From Tetracentron sinense (lineage: Eukaryota; Streptophyta; Magnoliopsida; Trochodendrales; Trochodendraceae): 64,000 nucleotides of DNA. The DNA is taken from positions 1-64,000 of the forward strand of contig JABCRI010001456.1 in assembly GCA_015143295.1 (NCBI GenBank), in the 5' to 3' direction. A model generated the notes under the pieces. It saw only the letters and a program-made list of their open reading frames with translations. It was not told the DNA's origin and did no database searches. Position 1 is the first letter of the stretch. Each line of letters opens with the position of its first letter. Below are positions 55,038-64,000 of the stretch, piece by piece. The translations under genes were made by a program, and so were the position numbers.

Positions 55038-55232
55038 AAAGACAAAAGAAAACAAAATAGAATTACAATGGTTTCGTTTACTCAACACAATTTACAAGGA
55101 TGGAGATTCGAGAAACCAGTGTCCTCATGCTTCCAGAATTTCAGGATCTTGAGGAACAATGGAAAAAAGAAGAAGATGAAAATAAAAAATAAAATGGCTC
55201 CTAATCATTCTAACAAAAAAGAGTTTAGCCTC

Positions 55233-55559
55233 TCATGAACTACTCTCAGCTAATCTACACAATGTCAATTGGGTTTGTGACCTCTCTATCCCTAACCTTG
55301 TGTTACCAGGCAACGGCAATGAGGACGAAGAAGAATGGGGGGTGGCTTTTGAGGACAAGCAACAGTCTTTCCATGACTCTTTTTTTGAGTATGATATCTT
55401 ACCGTGTTGAGAGCAGGAATTGGCGAAACCACCTTTGGACTTGTGCAGTGCACAGCTGCAGTTGCGATGGTATGGCCTCCGCTCAATCTCCATGTCTTGC
55501 ATTGATATACATCCTTCAAAGACGCACTTAAGCAGAACCTCAGCAGCTACAGTGGCCAT
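55233..55559 (-). CDS. Small plant-specific protein of unknown function
   Basis: The 108-residue intact frame starts at ATG 55559 (M-A-T-V-A-A-E-V-L-L), chosen over an upstream in-frame ATG at 55721 because a TATA box lies at 55688-55681 and the intervening sequence is leader-like. Conserved-looking core: F-E-G-C-I-S-M-Q-D-M-E-I-E-R-R-P-Y-H-R-N followed by C-S-C-A-L-H-K. The C-terminal part is Ser-rich and variable. No signal peptide or membrane segment is seen. I recall similar short unknown proteins encoded near TRS120 in Arabidopsis (possibly AT5G11070) but am not certain. A decayed second copy of the core is at 60181-60255. Confidence 0.75.
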   Translation of the reverse strand: MATVAAEVLLKCVFEGCISMQDMEIERRPYHRNCSCALHKSKGGFANSCSQHGKISYSKKESWKDCCLSSKATPHSSSSSLPLPGNTRLGIERSQTQLTLCRLAESSS

Positions 55560-55680
55560 TCTCAGTCTCGGTCTCTGCTTCTCTTTCTCTCTCTGTATGG
55601 GAATGTAGAGGGTGTAAGAGGATTGGCAGGGGGGGTCTGTGAATTCAAATTTTGAGTGAAGTTCTTGCATTTTGGTGGTG

Positions 55681-55688
55681 TTTATATA
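55681..55688 (-). promoter_or_regulatory. TATA box of the small gene
   Basis: The minus strand reads GTTCTATATAAACACCACC, about 120 bp upstream of the ATG at 55559, a normal spacing for a plant 5' leader of roughly 90 bp. Confidence 0.65.
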
Positions 55689-55721
55689 GAACACATGATT
55701 TGTGTTTATGTGCAGGAGCAT

Positions 55722-56344
55722 TAGGAGAAATCTAGATAGACAAAGTTTAAGTCCAAAAGGAACTAGGTGCCGTTGGAGTACTCTGCCGTGGAATTCGAGA
55801 AGCCTTTACAGGTGAAGCTTTTACTCTCGATGGTTCATGCCAAAAGTAGTTCTCTTATCAGGTAAGACAAACGTTCCTCCCTAGAGAGTCTCAGTTCATG
55901 ATGGTGGGCCGCACCCGCATTTCATCGATGATATATATAATATATATACATACATAGAGAGAGGGAGAGAGAGTATAGGGGTGGACCATAAAATAATAGC
56001 TAAAATGGTGCTTAAGAGTAGGAGGAGAGAGGGTGGCTTGGCTTAGTTTTGGCTTTGGATTTCCTTGTACGTAGTGGTGTTTAACTTGGTTTGCCTCGAT
56101 GACCAACTTATTGGAATGTACAACCACTTATAAATCATTTCCAGGTGGGCGATTATTCTTATGGCGTGAGAATCTTCTTAAGTGAATTATAATACAGCGT
56201 GTGTCATGTGTGCCCCACTCTTTACTCAAAATAGCAGTCAGTTCTTGGATGATCAAATTCACTGGCTAGGACATTCCTCACATTTCAGGGTATGTGTCTT
56301 ACCTAGAAGTATATGGGTGTTATATGTGTCTAAATTCATTTACT
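55722..56344. other. Intergenic, no gene seen
   Basis: Upstream flank of the small gene. It contains short AT and GA tracts and no supported coding frame. Confidence 0.5.
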
Positions 56345-57240
56345 CAAATAATTATTCGAATAGGTATCTGACGAAGCAAATTCAAACAAGTAATTTTACT
56401 AGCCATTTATAACTGATAGATAGAATTCGGATATTTATATATTTGCTTCAATAAATATCCAACCCATATATATATATATATATATATATAAGATTAAAAT
56501 GCACTTATTAATATGTACTTTTTATTTAATTTTAAGATACTAAGTTGTTAGTTTTTAATATAGATGGGGATAAAATATTAATTTGTTACTTTCAAATAAA
56601 ATTTAAAATTTTAATATAAATTTTTCATTTACTTTCTTTTTAAAGTAATGGAATAATTCTATTATTATCCAAATTTGAATATTTTAATCAGAGTTGGTTA
56701 CAAATACTCTATTTCACTATGAATATGTATAATCATTTGAATGGGTATCTGACTAAGCAAATTCAAATAATAATTTTGCTAGCCATTTATAACCATATAC
56801 GAATTCGTATATTGATATATTCACTTCGACAAACATCCAACCGATTGTATAATATATATACATATATTATAAGACTAAAATGCAATTATTAATTTGTACT
56901 TTTTATACAGTTTTATGAAATTAAGTTAGTTTTATTGCACCCCGCCTCTTGCACGAATGGTGGGGTGTGGCCTCTCTCATTTGAGAGGTCTCGGGATCCA
57001 TTCCCCCGAGTGATGAGTAGCAAGAACTCTAATCCCCAATGCTAACCACTAACCTTGTATTAATCGAAAAAAAGTTGTTAGTTTTTATGTAGATAAAGAT
57101 AAAATAATAATTTGTTATTTATAATTTTTTTTATATATTTTTTCTTGTACTTTCTTTTTAAAGTAATGAGATAATTCTAATATACTCCATATTCGAATAT
57201 TTTAATTGACTTTTAATCAAATAATCGGTTGCAATCATCC
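56345..57240. repeat. Tandem duplication of about 370 bp
   Basis: The words gcaaattcaaa, ctagccatttataac, aaaatgcaattattaa-type text and ttgttagtttttat recur in the same order at 56370-56715 and 56750-57240, about 390 bp apart. The second copy was later opened by the SINE at 56938-57073. A (TA)n tract sits at 56466-56491. Confidence 0.7.
56938..57073 (+). mobile_element. tRNA-derived SINE-like insertion
   Basis: The 136-bp insert starts caccccgcctcttgcacg, contains a box B-like gggatccattccc, and ends in cttgtattaatcg plus an A-run. Flanks aagttagttttattg (56923-56937) and aagttgttagtttttatg (from 57072) are an imperfect target duplication. The uninterrupted form of this site exists in the neighbouring tandem copy at about 56543. 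Confidence 0.65.
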
Positions 57241-57960
57241 ATCATTTAGGGTTTTTATTTAATTAATGCATAAATGGGTATCATTTTTCTGGTATAGGCA
57301 ATCTTTTAAGTGTTTGTTGAGGTGAGTGTCTCCAATTTTATTTGAGATGCCCTTGTCCCCAGTTTAACCCTAACCTTATTGTATGGAGAGGTTTCACATA
57401 TCGGTTAGAATGAGCTAGAGGTGGAGTTGCTCTAACGAGGAGAGGTCGATGGATGAGATAGCTGTTGGATGAGCCACAACAGAAGTCAACCAACCAGTGA
57501 TGAGACTATCCAAGAGGCAGCGCATCAGCTTGGACAATACGGAATCAGATTCCGGTGGTAACACATGGTCAGAGAAGGTGTTCTTTAAGTACATTGGTGG
57601 ACTGCCAAATCATCCCCTAATTGCCACATCCTCATGAGCGGAGTCAGGATTTTCTTGTAAGGGACCAGTGATGGATTATTAGTAATCGGTGGGTTTGTTG
57701 AAAATGATTAGATATACAATAGGGCACGAGATTATTGAGATTATTAGTATATCACACATTTAGATGAACCAAGTAAATTGCTAGATTACTTGTCTTTGTA
57801 TTTATTTACTTATTCCTTCCTTTTTGCATCTCCAAAATATCCCTGCTAGCTTCCGTCTCACCCCTTTTTATGATGCCATTGTAACTTTTTTTTCTCAAAA
57901 AGTCATGAGCAGCTGATTTTTTTATTTTTTATTTTTTATTTTTATTATAGATTGCTAAGA
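57241..57960. other. Intergenic, no gene seen
   Basis: Mixed-composition sequence without open frames of note or resolvable repeats. Confidence 0.45.
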
Positions 57961-57961
57961 G

Positions 57962-57964
<3 letters not shown>

Positions 57965-58045
<81 letters not shown>

Positions 58046-58060
58046 TGAGTGAGTGAGTGT
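57965..58060. repeat. Compound microsatellite (TA)n(GA)n(GAGT)n
   Basis: About 50 bp of TA repeats run directly into about 22 bp of GA repeats and then five or six GAGT units. Confidence 0.95.
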
Positions 58061-58372
58061 GAGAGAGTTTCCTTGGTCTTCGGCTCTCGACCCAGCTTCA
58101 GGCAGAGACTTTCCTTTTTGCCGTACGTCTGTTAGCAGCTTTCTCAAGGCTGATATTATAGGGCATATTCCACCCCTCGTTTGTGTAGTCTTCTGTTTTT
58201 TTAACTTATCAGAAAGGAAGAAAAGGTCTCCGCTGCACAGTTCGTTTACGCAACCTCTTGTATTAATTGCATTAGGGTAGCTTACTGACCAATGCATAGT
58301 CGGTAATGGTGGGGATGCTGACCAAAACTGCCTGGCGCACTCACAAAGCCCCCTTAACTGCCCTTAATCCAT

Positions 58373-58501
58373 GTTATGAAATTTTAACTCTTACAGTTAA
58401 TTTTTTTTTCATAAATATTCTTTTTCCAAAAATCCAAGTTATGAAATTTTAACTCTTATAGTTAATATTTTTCATAAATATTTTTTTTCCAAAAAGCCAA
58501 A
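58373..58501. repeat. Tandem duplication of about 65 bp
   Basis: The unit ttatgaaattttaactctta ... tttttccaaaaa is present twice head to tail, directly left of the hAT MITE. Its left neighbour (cctggcgcactcacaaagcc) resembles text upstream of TRS120 at about 18263. Confidence 0.8.
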
Positions 58502-58509
58502 GTTCTAAG

Positions 58510-58864
58510 CAATGTTATTAGAACCGGACCAATCATTGAACTGGCTGAGTGGCCGGTTCCCGGTTCGATCGATTTTGGCTGAGTGACCGGTTCCCGGTTC
58601 GACCGATTTGACCAATCCGGTTCGACCGTGTCCTTTTTTAATAAAAAAAATTTTAATTAAAAAAAAAATCAGTTTTATTCAACTATGGCCAGTTCTGACA
58701 TGTTCTCAACTAGTCTGACCACCAGTTCCCGATTCAAACGTTTGGTTCTTTCGAATTTGACAAAAATGATCGGTTTTTAAACATATCCGGTTTTGAAGGT
58801 TTGGGAACCGGTTCCTGGTTTTTCCAGTTCGATCAGCCGGTCCGGTTCGGTTCTGACAATAGTG
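58510..58864. mobile_element. hAT-type MITE with 8-bp duplication
   Basis: This 355-bp element has inverted ends CAATGTTATTAGAACCGG and CACTATTGTCAGAACCG (from the right) and many CCGGTTC words inside. The perfect 8-bp target duplication gttctaag occurs at 58502-58509 and 58865-58872. No transposase. Confidence 0.85.
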
Positions 58865-58922
58865 GTTCTAAGGATTAATGAATTTTAACCAGAGTTAAGA
58901 GGTGTTACGACGAAGGCTAGGC

Positions 58923-59075
58923 AGATGAAATCCATTGCCTATAAATATGGGAAATAGTTAACATACCTATGAAATCTATTTAGAAACCTAAGGTCAGGCA
59001 AGATGAAATCATTCCTTATAAATATGGGAAATAGTTAACATATCTATGAAATTCATTTAGAAACATAAGGCTGGA
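58923..59075. repeat. Tandem duplication of about 78 bp
   Basis: The unit gatgaaatc ... cttataaatatgggaaatag ... tttagaaac occurs twice head to tail with a few differences. Confidence 0.85.
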
Positions 59076-59466
59076 CCTCATTGGTCCAATACCCCCTTCT
59101 TAAATACTCACCACTTTAAACCGAAAGGAATGTTGGATTTGACACTCGAATACAAAATAGATAACCGAGAAAACAAATTCTCAACCACCAATGTAGAGTC
59201 AAGAATTCATTGAAGTGAGAATCTGGAAACCCCAGTTTATAGACATGAGCGATTTCTTATTTAACAGGGTTATTAGGAGCACAATTCTGAAGTCGATGAT
59301 GATTATCCTCCCTGGACCTCCTAAAGTCATTTCCATGGCCTCTCATACTCTCAATCAGAATTTTACGGTTTTAGATCTTGGTTTCGGCATCAATTCGGTT
59401 ATTATGGAATTAAAATCGGATTCCAAAAATTTCAATGAAATACTATAAATTTTATATAGACATAAC
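59076..59466. other. Unassigned sequence left of hAT MITE
   Basis: A plus-strand frame of 77 codons (59215-59448) lacks recognisable motifs, and the text continues on the far side of the MITE at 59728, so the host sequence is probably an old repeat. Confidence 0.4.
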
Positions 59467-59719
59467 CAGGGCCGGCCCGTCCAGCCCGTCCATTAGGCCA
59501 TCAAAGCCTTTGCTTTAGGCCCCATTAAAAAAAATAAAAAAATAATATTAAAAAGGCCTTATTTAGAATATTAAAAAAAATAAAAGACCCATTTAGAGTA
59601 TTAAAAAGGCTCCATTTATAGTTAATTTTTTTTAATAATATTAAAAAAAAAAATAAAAAAATTAAAAACTCCATTTATAATTTTCGTTTTAGGCCTCCAA
59701 ATGGCCTGGGCCAGCCCTG
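59467..59719. mobile_element. hAT-type MITE with perfect 8-bp duplication
   Basis: This 253-bp element runs CAGGGCCGGCCC ... GGGCCAGCCCTG and is AT-rich between. The perfect 8-bp duplication gacataac occurs at 59459-59466 and 59720-59727. This is a textbook non-autonomous hAT insertion. Confidence 0.92.
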
Positions 59720-60180
59720 GACATAACCCAAATTGGTTGAAATTTCAAAATACTTCTCAAAAATATAAAATCCCAAGACTTCTTAAATTTTCTTTGAAAT
59801 ATAGGCCAGCTCTTGGACAGCATATCACAAAAATCAGATTACGAGTCAAAGAATTCAGTGCCACTCTCGTCCCAAGGCCGAAAAAAGAAGAGGATTACGT
59901 CATGTTAGTAGCCGTGTAAAAAACTTTTCAAAATCATGAAAGAATCCTAATCTGGTGGATAAAAAATAATGGAACATGATTCGTGTTACCAATCCTAAAT
60001 AGTCGGACAAGGAAAACGAAGAAATTGAATATATCATGTTGATTGTTAGAAAATTTCTATCACACAGGAACTCCATGCATGAACAATTCCCATGATCCCA
60101 GGAATACCAATGCCATAGGATTAGACCATTTGATGATCATTTTTGTGGGCCATGGCTCAAAATGGCATCATACAAATTAA

Positions 60181-60255
60181 TGATCCACAGTTCCGATGGT
60201 AAGGCCTCTGTTCGACCTCCATGTCGGAGGCGGCTATACATCCTTCGAAGACGCT
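60181..60255 (-). pseudogene. Decayed partial copy of the small unknown gene
   Basis: The minus strand reads V-F-E-G-C-I-A-A-S-D-M-E-V-E-Q-R-P-Y-H-R and then N-C-G, matching the core of the protein at 55233-55559 at most positions. The sequence on both sides is unrelated and a (GA)n tract replaces the start, so it is a fragment. It is 4.6 kb away on the same strand. Confidence 0.75.
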
Positions 60256-60905
60256 AGAGAGAGAGAGAGAGAGCTTAAAGAAAACGTTATTTAGTAAACT
60301 GTTGAGCGGTCATCGGTTTAAGCCTAGGAAGATCATACGTTTTTGACTGATCTGTAGGGGAGTTTTTGGAACACACGCACAATATTTTAAGGTCGAGGGA
60401 TCATCGGTCAGGCCGAGGAGGATCATGAAAATTTGATTTGAAAGACAGATTCTAAGGTAGGTGTGTAACCGAGCTGAGTAGTACTGGGCTGTTCACACTC
60501 TCTAACTCATTAAATTACATAATTGTTTAAGTTTGGTTTGAGCTTGACTAAAATTTGATAAACTATGCTCAAACTTGGTTGTACTAAATATATTATTAGT
60601 TTGAGCTTGGCTCGACTGAGCTTGTTTACCTAGACGGCCGACGTCGAGCTCCGATGATTGAGCTTTTTATGGGAAGTGATTTAAAATTCTTGCCGAGAGT
60701 TGGGCCGTCCAATTTAAAATATAACGACACGAAACATAAATTGGGGTCCACCATTACATGCTTATGATTTTTAATCAGACAGTTCAACTCTCGATAGTAC
60801 TATGAGAGTTTTTATTTATTTTCACTTTCCGCTTTTTATTAGGTTTGTTAAACTAATTTGTTTTTGGGAAGTGATTAATTTTTTTTAAAGCCAAATCCTC
60901 TAGGG
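60256..60905. repeat. GAGCTTG-rich repeat, no gene
   Basis: The stretch around 60450-60660 resembles 21780-22180 (gagcttg, ctcgac, cgagct words). The rest is unassigned. Confidence 0.4.
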
Positions 60906-60911
60906 TGATAA

Positions 60912-60948
60912 TCGGATTTGGCAAATCCGGTTATCACCCCTGAGGTCA
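60912..60948. repeat. Near-perfect 37-bp palindrome
   Basis: The arms gggtgataatcggatttg and caaatccggttatcaccc are complementary with one mismatch and a one-base loop. It would extrude or fold as a strong hairpin. It may be the end of a MITE or an isolated inverted repeat. Confidence 0.85.
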
Positions 60949-61493
60949 CCACGTGTCCCTTGTGACACCCCTTAACTGTGATAAAACCTATTTTTAATGC
61001 TATATTTTAATAACATATTTTTAAATGTTTTTTAAAAACAAATATTTATAATATATTTATTTAAACAATTAATATATATATATATATAAGCGAACAAAAC
61101 TAAAAAACTAAGCGAACCGAGAAACGAACGGTCTCATCCTACCCCTAGCGAACCGGTTTTAGTCTAGAGTGACAAATTACGAATTGCGAACCCAAATTCG
61201 AACCGAGCAAATCGACGAAGAGATAACATTGGTACATACTATCTAAGAGTTTATTTATTTATTATTTTTTAATCATTTTCCATTTTTTTTCTTTTGCTTA
61301 GAAAACGATTAATGTATTATATATATACCGAAATGACGTTTATAAGACATCACTAACCAGCTTTACACAATTACACTACTACTTCATAGTGAATTAAATG
61401 AAAGCCCGGCGTGTGTTTATAAGACTTTTTTAAGATCAAAGGTCCAGACATCACTAACAAGGAATGTCAGCAAGGTTCTATCAAAAGTGTTAA

Positions 61494-61677
61494 GAGACAG
61501 GATCACAACCAATTGTAATTGAATTCAAGAGAATTCAATTGCATAGGTGGCATATATTGATTGGAAGAGAAAAAAAAAATTTGAATTTCCAGCTCATTTT
61601 CTCTCATCCAATCCACATGTGCCACATATGCAATTGAATTCTCTTGAATTCAATTGCAATTGGCTGTGATCCTATCT
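61494..61677. mobile_element. MITE with about 50-bp inverted ends
   Basis: The left arm (gagacaggatcacaacc, caattg, gaattcaagagaattc, gcata) is mirrored at the right (tatgc, gaattctcttgaattc, ggctgtgatcctatctc) with few mismatches, around an AT-rich centre of about 75 bp. The target duplication was not resolved. Confidence 0.8.
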
Positions 61678-64000
61678 CAAAGTTTTTCTTCTGTATTTGC
61701 TTTATGGAAAATAATCACCTCCATGACGTGAGGAGGGCGCCTCGGCTCTCCTTTTCTTGCCATGTGTCTTCCATTTAATTACCTTTTAACTATGTTTCAG
61801 ATTCACTCATCCTTAGGATTCACCCATCTACCATTGGTTTTTAGAAAAAAATAATTAACCATAGGAGCGAACAATTGCTCCTTGCTTTATTCAAAATTCA
61901 AAGCAATTTGAATTGATCCCTTTTAATTCCTATTAACTGCGATTGAACCTTGTTAAGGATATCGTAACTCTATTAAACCTTCTCTCAGTATTGAGGGTAG
62001 TGTTCTTTCGCCATCAATTGAATTCAGTAGTTAATAGTAGGCCCAGAAGGCTATTCGTCTGATTAAATTGGATAGGAATTCAAGGTATGATGTTTGGGTT
62101 TGGGGTCGGTGTCCAAACCTTCCTTTCAACTCAGGGGTCTCTAGTATGGTTGGGGGGTGGCCCTTAGCTTTACCACTTTTTTCTTGGTTGGTCTGCTTGT
62201 CTGCCATTTTTGGTAAACTCAATCATACCACAAGGCAATGACTGAAGGCAAAGACAAGGGAATACTCACACCACTGCAATTGCAATTGCAATTACCCAAA
62301 AAAAAAAAAAACCGAAAAAAAACTTGCTGACACAGCATAAAGTATCAGCAAGTTTTGTTTTAAGTATCAGCAAGTTTTGTTGTTTTTTGTTTTTGGGGTT
62401 GAAACGATAAACGGCTCTCTTTTACCGATAAGGATTTTGCTAGCCCCAGTCGCAAAACTTCCATAGACGCAAGTCTGGGGCTACAAATGTCAAACATATT
62501 CTGTTTTTCATTTTTTTAATGTTTTAAAAAATCCAACAACTCCATATGATATGGCTAATATTGTGTCTGTTTAAGTTTTTACAGTGAGTGCGACTGGGGA
62601 TAGCACTCCTCTTACCATTAAAATATGAGTAGGGCATCCACCAATGAGGTGGTGCCTTAGATTTGGAAATGGATTTCATGAGTAGGTTAATTATTTCCCT
62701 TAATATATATATATAAACACACTCACATAGGCCAACCCACACACTCAAGATACTATCATAAGTTTTCTTTTGTATTTGCTTTATTCAAAAACTCATAGCA
62801 AATCCTCTCCCTTCCCATTCACACAGTTTCTTTCTCAAAAGGTGCCAACTTCCACTTTTCTCACCCCTTAGTCAAAGACGCTATAAGGATGACAACATGT
62901 TGACCCGACCTGTATTAGTGGGCTCGGGCTGTGTTGGCTCCACCAATTGCCACACAATCATTTCATGTGACAATTTTTGGTCTGGTTAGCTCAGATACTC
63001 TCACCAAACAAAAGGGTCTTTTTTTTATTGTCTCCACCGGACCACAGACAGTCAAACACCACACCCCCACAACTACCACTCCAGCGCGGCCACGTCTAAC
63101 CATTAAAGCTCCTGTAGCTGGTGAGTCTGTGCTATTAATGATGAAAATGGACCGGGTTCAAGCTAGATCCAAGCCCAGCAATGCATTGTTTTGAAATCAA
63201 TTTGGTTGTGAAATCAATTTGGTAAGCCATATTCCCTGTTCTTTTCGCATGAATTAGAGGTAAAAAAACTAAAAATTGATCACTCTTGAGAATTATCAGT
63301 TTTTATGTTGTTTTTTTTGCTTCTTATTTGTCAAGATATCAATTTCCACGATACTTCAAAAGCACGAAAACTAGAGATTTCAAGTCTCACAAAATATTGT
63401 CAAATGACGAGACTTGCAAAACCTGGCACTTAAAGTCTCAAGACTTGCAAAGTGCCAAGCTTTGTAAATCTCAGCAAAAGAAGGGAACCTGGAAAGAGAA
63501 AAAACAAAAGGTTGTTAGGATTAAAGAGCTCCAATGAAGGTATCCAACATCTGATAATATCAACTTATATGTAAATATTTCCAAAAAAGTAAAGGAAGTA
63601 ATGAGGGTTGGCCCCAAAAGAATTTTTGACAAATTTAGGAACCATAGAAGAAGAATATGTCTATATCTAATGGTTAGAATCTCTACACTACCTTCAGTAC
63701 CTTCTTCATGACTCACAACTTCCCCCCTTTTCAAGAATCATCATCAATGGTTGTGGATCGCGTTATTTCCAACTTCGCTTCCACTGGAAGATGGATTCTT
63801 CGTATTTACAGTTACCATAACTCGCTCAACGGGAAGGTTAGCACTGCTGAATGATGTTTTATTGAGCGAAAAACTCCCCCTAATCATCTCAATATCCAGT
63901 TGATCCCTCTCAGCTCATTCCATATAAAAGCTCAGAGCCAGCATTCTCCTCAAAAGGAAAATTTAGATCAGGTAGCACAAAGAAACTCTCCTGGGCTGCA
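61678..64000. other. No gene seen; minor repeats
   Basis: No supported coding region. A short inverted repeat (tagccccagtcgc / gcaagtctggggcta) is at 62441-62487, a duplicated taagtatcagcaagttttgt at 62340-62380, and repeated caagtctca and cttgcaaa words at about 63380-63450. Plus-strand text at about 62035-62215 is open but unrecognised. Confidence 0.4.

Noticed and set aside
57929-58297. 122-codon minus-strand frame
   Set aside because: A third of it is the translated microsatellite (YIYIYI and LSLSLS runs).
60181-60275. Functional second gene copy
   Set aside because: Only about 25 codons are preserved and a (GA)n tract replaces the N-terminus.

Overview
The window looks like nuclear DNA of a flowering plant, most likely a eudicot. 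It is AT-rich, split plant genes sit among degraded transposable elements, and the element types (L1-like LINEs with RNase H, Helitrons ending in CCCGTGC-GAT-GCACGGG-type hairpins, Ty3 LTR elements, hAT MITEs) are typical of plants. Only two host genes retain clearly intact coding sequence: four exons of a TRS120 (TRAPP II subunit) homologue, minus strand, 17966 down to 2303 and probably continuing off the left edge; and a 108-residue plant-specific protein of unknown function at 55233-55559, minus strand. A third host gene, resembling ALF4 (plus strand, exon remnants at about 44.3-44.7 kb and 50.2 kb), looks dead.

Layout. 0.4-17.5 kb: inside TRS120, whose first intron (about 13.6 kb) is filled with same-strand LINE debris. 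One LINE (6.8-14.7 kb) can be followed domain by domain (DUF4283 and CCHC ORF1, endonuclease, RT, zf-RVT, RNase H) and has been broken by two later insertions. 18.9-29.7 kb: three minus-oriented Helitrons, one carrying part of a TCP transcription-factor gene, plus a gag-containing relic and a hAT-like element. 29.9-44.1 kb: a nest of solo LTRs (target duplications GTGTA, CAATG, CGTTA) and a non-autonomous Ty3/Tat-like element (35971-44125, duplication AGTAG) with two LTRs, a short gag, no pol and a long antisense reading frame with its own TATA-like box. One solo LTR sits inside its 5' LTR. 44-51 kb: ALF4 remnants with a MULE-like element and LINE pieces. 52.1-54.2 kb: two local tandem arrays. 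54.5-62 kb: the small gene, MITEs, a SINE and a second degraded copy of part of the small gene.

How the parts relate. TRS120 and the ALF4 relic lie head to head, which as far as I recall matches neighbouring Arabidopsis loci; the 26 kb between them is mobile DNA. The most unusual material is in the LTR family at 29.9-38.5 kb. Its copies share GATCGATC palindromes just upstream of the promoter, a leader region that looks like an intron and holds mini-repeats able to form hairpins, and a conserved short acidic reading frame near the LTR end. No tRNA, rRNA or CRISPR array was seen.
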